DNA of 21,193 nucleotides from Glomus cerebriforme (GCA_003550305.1 QKYT01000228.1:20617-41809), one strand, 5' to 3'. Shown: positions 1-10,409, counted from the first letter of the stretch. Program-made: numbers and translations. The notes: generated by a model from the letters alone, not told the origin.

Positions 1-115
1 TTTTTAATTTTTATTTTTAATTTTTTAGTATTTTTAATTTTTATTTTTAATTTTTTAGTATTTTTAATTTTTATTTTTAATTTTTAGTATTTTTATTTTT
101 GATTTTTAGTATTTT
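1..115. repeat. 30-bp AT-only tandem repeat
   Basis: About three near-perfect copies of a 30-bp unit built from TTTTTAATTTTTATTTT and ending in TTTTTTAGTA run from the window edge. They then decay into shorter TATTTTTATTTTTGATTTTTAG variants. The array probably continues to the left of the window. Confidence 0.85.
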
Positions 116-166
116 CATTGGTATTTTTATTCTTAATTTAAATATTATATTCTTATAATTTCTTTT

Positions 167-488
167 TTATTCTTTTTTATTTTTTTTTTTTAAAACAAGA
201 TGAAATGCAATCCTTTTTATTAAACGTAAATCAATAGACATTGCCCAAAATACATAAAGAAAATTGGTATCGTATATATACCCTCTACTATAACGTAAAA
301 AAATATCAACTGTCATACTTACATAATATGAGTTCTTAGAGTGAGAACTGAAAACAAGACCCTCCTTACCCATATCCCAGTGCTAGCACCAAAAATAATC
401 CTTTCAACTAGTCTTCCTGAATCTCCTCTCAATATAAATATCCATCGTCCAGTCCATCTGAATTTTTTCATAATCTATTGGGTCTTCA
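167..488 (-). pseudogene. possible decayed coding fragment, unrecognised
   Basis: On the minus strand one frame reads in a protein-like way from about 488 down to the TAA near 167. It is interrupted by TGA at 404-406 and TAG at 383-385. Stretches such as KEGLVFSSHSKNSYYVSMTV and YDTNFLYVFWAMSIDLRLIK are less AT-biased than chance frames nearby. The local rise in GC between about 330 and 510 supports former coding DNA. I do not recognise a family. It could be a broken transposon protein or a member of an expanded fungal gene family. It could also be a chance frame, so confidence is low. Confidence 0.25.
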
Positions 489-610
489 AATTAGCACGAA
501 ACATTAATAAAATTATAGAAATCAGTTTACTTACTTTCTTTGCCTATACTTTTCAATTATTTTTGCTTATATTTATTTTTCCATTATTTTTATCTATTCT
601 TTTTTTATAA

Positions 611-1184
611 TTTTTTTTTTATTTTTATTTAATTTTAAAGATTTGATTTTTATAAAAATATATTTTTTTAATTAAATAAATTAAATTATAAAAAAAATTT
701 TATAAATAAATAAATAACTTTATTAAAATTTTAATTAAAAAATATTTATATTTAGAAATTATCAGTTAATTATAAAAAAACTAAACTAGAATAAATTAAC
801 TAATCAAAAAATTTTTATAAATTATGTGATTTAATATAAGTTTTTTTTTTTAAACAAGTTAATCGTATTTATTATAATTATTGAAGTTCTAAAAAGAATA
901 CATAATTATGAAAGATAAATCACGAATATACCCTTTATAAAAGAAAAGCATAACTTGTCACGCAAAGAGTAGATTCAAAAAGAAAGTCTTGTTACCAAGG
1001 ACTGACCTCAATCATTATCTAAACTTTCTGACCTTNTACCTGTNATGAATCAAAATGACTAACTAATCTATCTAATAAATTGTTATGTGAATCTAACTTT
1101 AAATCCAAATGTTCATACAAAACGCTATTATACATGCCCTCCGTTAATTTAGCTAATTTACCCACCTTTTAATAACAATATTCC
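611..1184. other. AT-rich spacer with two ambiguous bases
   Basis: I see no gene here. The first half is almost pure A/T. The stretch 852-975 resembles 6825-6930, suggesting a dispersed repeat. Bases 1036 and 1044 are N. The lower-AT portion from about 950 probably belongs to the 3' untranslated part of the retrotransposon remnant that follows on the minus strand. Confidence 0.5.
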
Positions 1185-1812
1185 CTACTCTAGATCTCTC
1201 CTTAATAACCCTATATATCCTATCTTTCCATATGGATAAACGCAAAGGTCATGTGTGGCAGAGCATTCAATAGGATTATTGAATTCATCCATAGGTAAAT
1301 TCCCAATATAGTGATGTACTTTACTTGAACGAGAAGAATCATGCGAAAGGGTTGTAATGGGAGAAGACTGAATATTAGCCGAATCAAGTGTGGATTCCCA
1401 TTCCTTGAAAAGTTTATTTCTTGGAAGCTAAATAAATCGATGAAAAGCTTGAATGAGAAAAGTGGTCAGTTTGTCCAGTACTTGAAATGTAATTTGGTTG
1501 GACCGGGTAATCTTGTGAATTTTCTGAAAAGTTGAAGTAGTGTGAATGGAGTGTAGGAAATAGAAAAGGAGCCAATCCCTGTCATCGCGAGAATAAGAAT
1601 CATTGATGAAAATACTCTTGCGAAATGCGAGGAGCGCATCTTGTTGAGTGATGGGATCATCAGAGTCTTTAAAAGGGTTCCAATTGATAATGAATTGTGA
1701 GAGATTAGCAATGGATTTATCCATGGTTTTATCCCATTTAGAAGACAAAGAAGGGCATCTGATTAGGTGGAATAAGGTTTCTTGTTCAGACCCACAGAAG
1801 AAACATTTGTCG
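1185..1812 (-). pseudogene. non-LTR retrotransposon 3' fragment (zf-RVT zinc knuckle)
   Basis: Reading the minus strand from about 1812, the frame begins KFTDKCFFCGSEQETLFHLI and continues RCPSLSSKWDKT. The CFFC pair followed by HLIRC is the Cys-Cys-His-Cys pattern of the zinc-binding domain (zf-RVT) found C-terminal to reverse transcriptase in LINE-type elements (known family feature). The frame runs to TAG at 1428-1430, then continues in the same frame for another 80 codons to TAG at 1185-1187. So a single in-frame stop breaks an otherwise open tail. No reverse transcriptase core is visible upstream: the DNA above 1812 turns abruptly into featureless A/T. This fits the 5' truncation typical of these elements. 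The fragment is a dead relic. The zinc knuckle is clear, but the exact element family is not determined. Confidence 0.7.
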
Positions 1813-3160
1813 GTAAATTTAATATAAGTTATTAAATAATAATATTCTTATTAAAAACTTTTTTATTGAAATATAAAAATTTTATTAGTTGAAATTTTTT
1901 TCTAAAAAAAAATATATATATCCAAATGTCTAAATTATTCCTATTTTAAAATAGTATGTGCAATATCAATTATTTAATTAAAAAAAACCATAATTTTTTA
2001 TCAAATACTTTAAACCTAATATATGTTTTACATTCTTTTCTAATGATTACCCAAGATTTCCTAGCAACATTTGTATTAACAGGTTTGTTTACAACTTTTT
2101 TTTGAGTTATAAGTCAGTTTATTATATATAGTTTTGAGTTCTTTTGCCTAAAATTTGTGACATTATATTAAGGTATTTAAACATAATTTTATATTTTAAG
2201 TAAATTAAGATGGTTTTAGAAAGTTATATAAAGTTATTCTGATATTTAGAAATTAGATTTAATTAAATTTGAATGAAACTAATTAAATATACATATTTTT
2301 TTATAGTTCTATTATAATAGATATATCATATTTTAAATAAACTAAAAATAAGGTTAATTTTATTTCAAAAATTAATTAAATTTATTTAACAGGTACAGTA
2401 TTATTTAGATTAAAATTTTATTAAGTTTCAATAGTTATTTTTAAAAGATTTTATAATAATACAAATTGTTATATTTATTTTATCTCTATTTTTACAGAAA
2501 TTTATATAAAAAACTTGGATTTTTATATTGTAAAACAAAAGATTTATTAGGATTTACTTTGTATAAAATATAAATAAAATTTAAAATAACAATTTTCTTT
2601 ACTTATTGTTATATAACCAATTTAATACTTGATTGGCTAATTTTTATATTTTAATCATATGACTAATATTCATAATTAGTATTTGAATTTCATGTATAAT
2701 TAACATGCATATACCATTTTAAAAATGATGATAATATATAATATCTTAATAAAAAACCAATTTTTAATTTTATATTATTATAATAATTTGGGCTAATATT
2801 AATGCCAGTTCAAATAATTTTAGATTATTATAATTTTTATAAATAAATAATAAGTTAAAATTAAAAAATATTTAAAGTAGGATTTTGGATATTTAATATA
2901 CAACTCATAATTTATTTGTACTAAAATTAATACTTTTTGCTATTGCAATTTTCTCACTATCTAGTAATCTAATTTGTATTAACTTTTTTTAATTTGTAGA
3001 GCTTATTTAAAGCTATTAAATTGGATTACTGAATGATAAGATAATTACAAAAAACTGATTTTTAACTTTTCAAATTTGGTCTAATTTGCTTAAACTTATT
3101 AATAAAAAAAAATTATGAGTTATTTTAAAGTTTTCTAAAGTATTGCTATAAATGTTATTC
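1813..3160. other. AT-rich gene-free spacer
   Basis: Roughly 1.3 kb of very AT-rich DNA with short A/T runs. I found no reading frame, RNA gene or clear terminal repeat in it. Confidence 0.6.
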
Positions 3161-3240
3161 AAATTCAAATCTCAAAATCCAAATCCAAATCCAAATTACT
3201 AAATGTTAAATGCCAAATGTCAAATTCCAAATTTCAATTC
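3160..3240. repeat. CCAAAT-type short tandem repeat
   Basis: A run of CAAATC/CCAAAT hexamers and variants (CAAATCC, CCAAATT, GCCAAATGT) extends for about 80 bp. It is a degenerate microsatellite. Confidence 0.7.
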
Positions 3241-3293
3241 ATATTTCTTTACTTTTTATTTTTATTAAGACAAAATTTTTTGGTGAGTGAAAA

Positions 3294-3505
3294 CCTATTT
3301 GTTATATATTTATTTATCACATTTGATGCTATAATGCTGCCGCTCTAAGTTTGGAAAATTGAAACAATATCACGTGATTTTCGAGTAAATTTTCTATATT
3401 CACGTGACATGGATGGCATTATGGCATTTGACAAATAGGATTTTTGAAAAATGGAAATGATATTATAATCACGTGAAATGTAGAAAATTTGGAAAGCGGC
3501 ATAGT
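3294..3505. repeat. imperfect inverted-repeat block with three CACGTG sites
   Basis: CCTATTTGT (3294-3302) is mirrored by ACAAATAGG (3431-3439). TGCCGCT (3338-3344) is mirrored by AGCGGCA (3495-3501). Between and beside them are three CACGTG hexamers followed by A (3371, 3401, 3470). The ACAAATAGGATTTT ending is also the terminal motif of the Mutator-like foldback element at 18078-18955, so this may be a decayed, rearranged relative. It lies about 190 bp past the stop of CTP synthase. Confidence 0.5.
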
Positions 3506-3693
3506 ACAACGACCTATATAACACTAGGGTTAAAATAAAATTCTATATTTATTTTTTTAAAAATTGGCTGTTTAACCATGTATACAACGTCGATTTAGAT
3601 CTAATATCATTAACATTTATTATTGTAGTAATTACTTTTTAAGATATTAACGAAAAATTGCCATAGTATGACGTCTAAATTAGAGAAACCATA

Positions 3694-6345
3694 TTAATTG
3701 GAATAATGAGAAATTCCATTAGTCTTTGATTTACTTTTTACTACAGATTTCTTTGCATATTCTGCAGAAGCCACCACAAATCCATGAAAAGGAGGTGACG
3801 GTTTAAGAGGACGACTAAGATATTCAGGATGATATTGTGTAGCAACGTAGAATGGATGATCTAAAAAAAGTCCTAAATAAATACATGCTTCATATTAAAA
3901 GAAAAATTTATAAATAAAATATTTACCCTTAAGTTCCATTATCTCCATCCTTTTTCCAGTATCATCACGTCCTACAAAATATAGCCCTTTTTCTTCAAGT
4001 ATTTGCACGTAATTGGGATTAACTTCATACCGGTGTCGATGTCGTTCAGAAACATGATGATCATCCCCAAAGATAGATTGAGCACTCTCATAATATTTTC
4101 CTTAATAAATCATATACAAAGTGTCAATATAAGACTCTTTTTTTGAAATTCACTCATCATTAATAATGCTTACGTATTTTTGACCACGATTCCGTTCCGA
4201 CTTGGAAAATAGTAGGTCTCAATCCTAATCTCATCGTTCCACCAAGATGTGTCGTTGAAATTTCGGGCATATTAATAACAACTTGATGTTTCGCATGTTT
4301 GTCAAATTCTTCCGAATTTGCAGCTATTAATTATCAATCACAAGATTAGTTATTTATATACATGATATATGAAAATATTTTAGTATATACCTTCAAGATC
4401 ACAAACGTTGCGAGCAAATTCGATTACAGCTACCTGCAACCCTAGACAAATTCCTAAACAAACATAAAGAATATAAATAAACATTTAAAGTTCCGTTTAA
4501 ACAAATATATTCTTTATATATACCCAAATAAGGAACTTTATTTTCGCGTGCAAATTTTGCTGCGGCAATTTTTCCTTCTGTGCCACGAGTCCCAAATCCT
4601 CCTGGAACCAGAATTCCGTTAGCGGATCTTAAATTTTCCCATGCCTCACGATACTTTTCTGGATTTTCTTTTTCATATTCTGCTTCCAAATATGAAGCTT
4701 CAACCCACTATTCAAATTAAACATAAAATATTAATTACAAAATTATATATACATATTGTACAATTAATATTAATCTTACATACCTTAAGATCTATCTTAC
4801 GTTCGCAGTTTAATCCGGAGTGTTCAAGTGACTTCTTGACAGAAAGATACGAATCTTGAAGATTCGTATATTTTCCTACCAAGACTATTACAACAGGTTG
4901 TAGAAAACGATCATGCCTAAAAAAATTAATATGATTAAATATTTACTTGATTTGACATAATCTTTTTAATTATGATATAATTATATAAAACGCGCACTCT
5001 TCTGTTAATTTCGTCCATTGTTTCAATAAGATTTCTCCTTTGTCAAGTTGAGCATTGGAAATTAAGATTTTATCCAACTTGAGTCTATTTTTTAGAAAAT
5101 CCAAAACGCCTTGTTCTTTTAATAAAAGAGGAATATGATAAGTTGAGGAGACATCTCGAACAGAAATTACCTTAAAGTGTATCAAAAATTAATTATAAGT
5201 TTTAAATGTGAAAAGAATCATTATAATATTACTTTAATACATACTTGTTCTATTCCAACATGACAAAACATCGAAATTTTATTTTGAACTTCACATTCCA
5301 ATTTTTGGGAGCAACGACATGCAATCTGAAAATAAAAATCGGATTTTATTATTAAAAAGTCAAAAATATCAATAAAATAATATAAATCAAGCAAATATAC
5401 CAAGTCAGGCGATAATCCTAAAGCTCTCAATTCTCTTACAGTAGCTTGGGTTGGTTTAGTTTTTTGTTCACCGACAGGACCAATAATAGGAACAAGTGAC
5501 ACGTGACCTAATGCAAAATTTTCGGATCCAACTCGAAATTGAAATTGGCGCATTGCTTCGATAAATGGAGCGGATTCTATATCACCGACAGTGCCGCCCA
5601 ACTTAAAGAGTTTGTAATGAAATCTTTATTTAGAAAATGATTTAAAATAAGAAAAAAAAACATCGTAGTTATATATACCTCAATAATGCAAACATCAGGT
5701 TTTTCACCACTTTCATCAACAGGTATTGAGGCCACTCGTTCAATCCAATTTTGCATTGCATCGGTTATGTGAGGAACCTAAATAAGTTGATTAGATCAAT
5801 AAAGTTTATTTTGACGAGATAAATGATGAATATATTTATAAATTTATACCACTTGTACAGTCTTGCCCAGATATTCACCTTTTCGCTGTTGGTATCAAAA
5901 AATGTAAGTTAGAAAAAAAAAAAAAATATTTTGATTTATTTGTAAAATTAAATATAACCTCTTTATTGATAACTTCTTGATAAATTTTGCCAGTTGTGAT
6001 ATTATTATCTTTAGTAAGGGTCACATCAAGAAAACGTTCGTAGTTTCCCAAATCAAGATCAACTTCCCCACCATCATTTAATACAAAAACTTCACCTATT
6101 TATCAAGAAAATGATTAAAATGTAACTTATATCCATGACTTCATGAAAATAAACCAACCATGTTCAAAAGGACTCATAGTTCCCGCGTCGATGTTCATAT
6201 AAGGATCTATCTTTATAGCAGTAACTCTCAACCCGATAGTTTTTAATAATAGACCTAAAGAAGAAGCAAATATTCCTTTCCCAATACCCGAAATAACACC
6301 ACCAGATATCAAGATATACTTTATTTTTTTATCCAAGTTTCCCAT
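3694..6345 (-). CDS. URA7: CTP synthase (glutamine-hydrolysing), 13 exons
   Basis: This enzyme makes CTP from UTP, ATP and glutamine, the last step of pyrimidine nucleotide synthesis. Exons in transcript order: 6345-6159, 6095-5959, 5885-5850, 5777-5679, 5601-5401, 5325-5245, 5170-4998, 4916-4784, 4707-4524, 4453-4391, 4323-4174, 4100-3927, 3860-3694. They total 594 residues, normal for the eukaryotic family. The amidoligase domain opens with [11 protein letters not shown] (residues 14-24) and [12 protein letters not shown], followed by [20 protein letters not shown] and [10 protein letters not shown]. The glutamine amidotransferase domain shows [15 protein letters not shown] with nucleophile Cys413, the [12 protein letters not shown] segment, and QYHPE with His550/Glu552 of the triad. 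All catalytic motifs are intact and every intron is GT-AG. The exon 7 donor (GA|GTGCGC) is unusual and was chosen by phase and by the conserved EEHDRFLQP join. The last exon has two possible acceptors 12 nt apart. The symbol follows the yeast orthologue. Confidence 0.95.
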
Positions 6346-6459
6346 ACTGATATCACACCGGGTAATGATATTTGTAAGTTTATTAACAAAAAAAAACGAA
6401 AGAAAAGATACTTGAAATATTAAGAAGAGAGAAAAAATTTTTTTATTTAATGTTTTGGG

Positions 6460-6485
6460 CCCAGTTTGTCATCAAGACAACTGGG
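6460..6485 (-). promoter_or_regulatory. hairpin in the CTP synthase leader or promoter
   Basis: CCCAGTTTGTC, a five-base loop ATCAA, then GACAACTGGG form a 10-bp stem with one bulged T. It lies about 115-140 nt upstream of the CTP synthase start codon, so it may be within the 5' untranslated region. The structure is seen in the sequence; any regulatory role is inference. Confidence 0.35.
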
Positions 6486-6529
6486 AAAGAAGCCAGATTC
6501 TCATAAAAAGATTTTCAATATATACTTGA

Positions 6530-6553
6530 TTTTTTTTTTTTTTTTTTTTTTTT
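6530..6553. promoter_or_regulatory. T24 homopolymer upstream of CTP synthase
   Basis: Twenty-four consecutive T lie about 185-208 bp upstream of the CTP synthase ATG. Poly(dA:dT) tracts commonly exclude nucleosomes at fungal promoters (known). That role here is inference, since A/T runs are frequent across the window. Confidence 0.3.
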
Positions 6554-6679
6554 GTGATACGATATAATAGATAGCACGTCATCATTACTACAAACGCGCA
6601 TTAATAGCATTAATAGCATTAATAAATAAGCATAATTTCCTATTTTTTATTTTTGTCACGTTATTTGATAAAATATTAT

Positions 6680-6685
6680 CACGTG
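6680..6685. promoter_or_regulatory. CACGTG E-box-like site upstream of CTP synthase
   Basis: The sequence TCACGTGATC contains the palindromic hexamer CACGTG, the classic target of bHLH factors such as yeast Cbf1. It is 335 bp upstream of the CTP synthase start. It is one of seven non-coding copies in the window. Confidence 0.3.
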
Positions 6686-8340
6686 ATCGATTTTTGCTAA
6701 TAAATAGAAGAATTTCAATTATTATATTAATAAATATTATAATAATCAGATAATTAAATTTATTAAGATTTAAAAAATTAATAATTTTTATATAAATCTT
6801 CAGAATTATATTTATTTATTTATGACAAGTTAATCACATTTATTGTATTTTGTATGAATATTTCAAATAAATCATGAATATATCTCCTATTAAGAAAAAT
6901 GTAACCTGTTATATAAAATAGTAGATTTATGCTTTATTTAACTATAATCTGACATTATATCATGTAATTTATTAATGCTATTAACTATACTATTATAACT
7001 ATAAGAAGAAAGAGAAGAAGAAAAAGAACTATCTAATTAACTATTTAGTAAAGAGTTATTATAATTATTATAATAATCTATATTATAAATTTTATTACTT
7101 TAATTATTTATTATATAATAATAATTTAATTTAATTTATAATACTATATTATATAATAATTAATATTAATATTATTAATATTACTAAATAAAATTCTTAT
7201 TTAGTAAAATAATTATCATAAAAAAAAATTTAAAGCTTTAATAAATATATTAAAATTTAAAAATATTGATAAATAAAAGTTATATTAATAAAATTTTCTT
7301 TTTAAATTTTATATTATGAATAATTAATTAAATATATTACTTTTATTTAATTTTATTTTTTAAAGAAAAATCTTTTTTTGTAATATATAATTACTAGGAT
7401 TATATGATTATAATCAGATAATATTAATTTATTATATAAACCATTAAAAAAAATATGGAAAAAAAGTTATTACATTATGAAACATAATAATAATGATAAT
7501 TACTACTAGTAATATTAGAAAAAAAAAATTTTAAAATGATTATTATATTAATGACTGAAAAATTTAATTAATAGAGAATATCTAAAATTAAAATTAAAAA
7601 AAAAGTAAATACTAATTATAAGATATTCGTCATTAAAAAATTTTCATAATCCCTTTTTGATTTTAAAAAATACATACCGTAATTTAAAAAGGCCAAAAAA
7701 TTTTTCAATAAAAAATTTAAAAGTCTAATTATAATATAGCAAGTTCGAATTGCATGAATAATATAAACAAATAAGTTTACTGCGGAAAAACAATTAAAAA
7801 ATTTAGTAACAACAGCTGTTTCATTAGTAACATTCACTAGATAACAAGTACTGGTCGTAAGATTGTGCACCCGATTCTATGAATAATATAAACACGCTTG
7901 ATACGCAGAATATGAGGAGTTGTGTAAGTGTGAGTGTGGGTATATTTTTTCAAACCTGCTTAATAATAAATTTTAGGGAAAGTGAAAGTAGCCCCGTTTT
8001 AAAATAAATATTTTTGTACCCTCTTTTTTTTGTTCATTGATAACAACTTATTATTGCACATACTAATATTATTATAGAGTGGGCGTGGAAGGTGAAAAAT
8101 TTTTTTTCTTTCTTTTCATTCCATTAAGAAAAAAAAAAGGTTGTCCTATTACACATAATAGTATGCTTATTACACAATTATCCACTAACAAAGCCTTAAT
8201 TGAACACGATTTTCCACAACAATTATGAATTCTTTTATCAGATGACTTTTATAATATATAGATATATAATAAGAAATGCATTCATAGGGTCATATGGTGT
8301 TTATGATTACTATATGTGTATTAAACACACGATAATACTT

Positions 8341-8457
8341 TTATTTGCCAGGTGCAACAATTCCAAATCTTGACTTGTATATGAACTTGTTATCTTGTAA
8401 ATAGCGTGGCGCAGCATAATTAATTTCAAGCCTTTGATTTTCTTTGTAAATCATCTC
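8341..8457 (-). CDS. unrecognised short C-terminal coding exon
   Basis: After a plausible acceptor (TTTTATAAG|GAG, exon from 8457) the minus strand reads EMIYKENQRLEINYAAPRYL, then QDNKFIYKSRFGIVAPGK and TAA at 8341-8343. The charged and aromatic mix is protein-like and GC is locally raised. An ATG at 8454 could start a 37-residue protein. Just upstream is another GC-raised segment (about 8513-8596) bounded by TTACTCACAG and the strong donor GTGAGTAATA, giving a clean intron of about 55 bp. However, no frame joins the two exons openly; an A12 run in the upstream exon could hide an indel. The upstream exon could also be untranslated. I do not recognise the family. A small mitochondrial-type basic protein is one guess only. 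Confidence 0.4.
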   Translation of the reverse strand, partial: EMIYKENQRLEINYAAPRYLQDNKFIYKSRFGIVAPGK

Positions 8458-8777
8458 CTTATAAAACGTTTAAACGAGCGGAATTTATAAATTTATAAAT
8501 TTTATTACTCACTAATCCAGTTGTTTATTATTAAATGAATATAATGAATGATTACGAAAATTTTTTTTTTTTGCTATCGGCGGGTCTTCTTTTTCTGGGC
8601 TGTGAGTAACAAATATGAATTTACAATGATGAAAAATACAATAACTGATATTATGGATAATAAGCTTATTAAGAAGTTTATAATAGTATATATGACATAT
8701 AATAATTACACGTAATACTAAATTATTTTTTTTTGCGCCGTGTGAAGTATTACTAGTACTAAATGTCAAGGAGTGTC

Positions 8778-8801
8778 CATATGAAGTATATACTTCATAT
8801 G
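8778..8801. repeat. perfect 24-bp palindrome
   Basis: CATATGAAGTAT is followed immediately by its exact reverse complement ATACTTCATATG, with no spacer. It lies about 280 bp upstream of the YABBY/HMG-like gene. It may be a binding site for a dimeric factor or an extruded cruciform; the function is unknown. Confidence 0.6.
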
Positions 8802-9080
8802 TAAGGCTGTCCGATATTAGAATATGTATGTCACAAATATCAATCTATATTCTGCTATACTATATGTGAAAAAAAAAAAATAAGCTAATTGAGAGGGAAA
8901 AAAAAAAATCCCCATAAGACACATAAATATACACCCCATATACTACATATATAACAGACGAAAAAAAAAATGCCGTAGTGTTAAACCCCAACATACCTGC
9001 TTTTTTCGTTACTACCAAACATAACTCAACTTGCTCTCATCATCTTACCAAACCTCTAGTTCTCAACTTGAAAGTTCACA

Positions 9081-9691
9081 ATGCCTAAAGCCAAAACTAC
9101 AAAGAAAGCTACCGGTGGTGAGTATTTTTCAACTTTCAATCATTTCTATATATATATATATTATATATGGGAAATTTAAAAGCTCTTAATCCAAGAGCGT
9201 GTTCTTCCAAATTGTTATTATAAAGAATGCTTTGGAGAGGACAGGGGAACTCTACGTCCACGTTATTTCACGCTTTTTTTTACTACTTGTATACTGCACT
9301 TACAAACGTCGCTTAGACCGCGACTGTACATATATTTATATATATATATATATACCTATATCTTCTTATATATCGTTTTGACCTCTTTTATTAAAATAAA
9401 ATTATTAGGCGGTAAAAGAAAACTCTCCCCATACAACGCCTTCATGAAGTCTGAACTACCTAAAGTTAAGGCCGAAAATCCTAACCTTGAACACAAAGCC
9501 GCTTTCAAACTTGTCGCCGAACGGTGGAAGAACAGTCCCGATAACCCAAAGGTATATCATTTTTTTTTGCGTTATTGCTCTCCCTAAATGTTTCGTCATC
9601 TAGAGTGACGTCAACTTTTATAATCATCTCACGTATTACCTAAAAAAAACTTATTTTCCCAATATTATTTCAACAGAATCAGGCCAGTTAA
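9081..9691 (+). CDS. small YABBY/HMG-box-like protein
   Basis: Three exons (9081-9117, 9409-9551, 9677-9691) encode 64 residues. The start is MPKAKTTKKATGGGKRKLSP, a basic lysine-rich tail. It leads into YNAFMKSELPKVKAENPNLE, then HKAAFKLVAERWKNSPDNPK and NQAS. The spacing P-YN-FM, K, NP, H-AF, A-WK-SP-NPKNQ matches small fungal proteins of the YABBY/HMG-like fold, which bind DNA non-specifically or act as transcription cofactors (family knowledge). Exon 1 ends ACCGGTG|GTGAGT and the short last exon follows TTTCAACAG. The last join is supported because it restores the family ending PKNQ; reading through the intron would instead give a 12-residue hydrophobic tail. Intron 1 is 291 bp with two TA microsatellites. 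The protein is probably nuclear. A CACGTG lies 5 bp after the stop codon. Confidence 0.8.
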
Positions 9692-9836
9692 ATGTCACGT
9701 GACCGACAAATTTATAACGAAATTTTTATTCTTCGTCTGAAATACAAATATTAGCGAATAACAAAGTTGTTCGACTTAATATATTCCCTTTTTTTCTCAT
9801 TTTGATTTTATTTTTTTCTTTTTTTGTATACATTTT

Positions 9837-9867
<31 letters not shown>

Positions 9868-10070
9868 TCTCATCATAAATTCTTAGTAACTACCTCTCAC
9901 CTCCAAAAAAAATTAATCTCTTTGAAATTTTTTCTTCTGATATGGTGTTTGTGTAAATAATAAAATTTTCTTTTTAAAAAGATTTTATTAAATGATCAAT
10001 ATTTGTGCATAATGTATGTAAAATATTAACAACGGTTTGATTTATAGCGCTAATTTGTGACTTTATAGTA

Positions 10071-10071
10071 T

Positions 10072-10097
<26 letters not shown>
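10071..10097. repeat. TA dinucleotide microsatellite
   Basis: An uninterrupted TA run of about 26 bp within the SF3B4 upstream region. Similar shorter runs occur near 9335-9355 and 9847-9866. Confidence 0.8.
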
Positions 10098-10105
<8 letters not shown>

Positions 10106-10353
10106 TGACGCGAAAAAAAGGAGAAAGTTGAACATTAATAAATGGAATTTCCAAAAAAACTCATAATACATTTGATTATCGTAACCAGTTTGACATCAAT
10201 TTAATTTAAAAAGTGACTAAAAATGGTAAAATAACATTCGTTACAAAGTCGCGTAATTTATTACAGTGTTTAAAATAACGCGAGCTTTCATTTTGAAGAT
10301 GATGAAAGAATCTTTTGTTCTATCTGATTTGTGATTTGGCCATAAATTAAAAT

Positions 10354-10359
10354 CACGTG
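10354..10359. promoter_or_regulatory. CACGTG site in the SF3B4 promoter
   Basis: AATCACGTGTAT lies 50-55 bp upstream of the SF3B4 start codon, which is close enough to be at the transcription start. It is an E-box-type palindrome. Regulation through it is inferred from position and recurrence only. Confidence 0.35.
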
Positions 10360-10409
10360 TATATATATTGTATACAAAAAGTAATAATCTTATCTTTTTC
10401 CTTAATACT

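Larger units (their letters stand above)
6346..8340. other. AT-rich intergenic region upstream of CTP synthase
   Basis: About 2 kb without a supported gene. It holds a hairpin at 6460-6485, a T24 tract at 6530-6553, three ATTAATAGC units near 6600-6625, a CACGTG at 6680 and a repeat-like stretch at 6825-6930 similar to 852-975. The 84-codon minus frame at 7616-7870 has composition like the surrounding A/T and no recognisable motif, so I do not call it. Confidence 0.5.
9692..10409. other. intergenic region with TA microsatellites
   Basis: About 700 bp between the YABBY-like and SF3B4 genes, both on plus. It contains CACGTG at 9696-9701 and 10354-10359 and TA dinucleotide runs at about 9847-9866 and 10071-10097. 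No reading frame of interest is seen. The 65-codon minus frame across the TA run is spurious. Confidence 0.6.

Noticed and set aside
341..610. 89-codon plus frame with hydrophobic tail
   Set aside because: The hydrophobic run is a translation of simple T-rich DNA, and the region reads better, though broken, on the minus strand.
7616..7870. 84-codon minus frame, Phe/Leu/Ile-rich
   Set aside because: Composition follows the local A/T content, with no motif, no splice context and no neighbouring coding signal.
9974..10171. Minus frame across a TA microsatellite
   Set aside because: The YIYIYIYIYN run comes from the TA repeat; nothing else in it looks coding.
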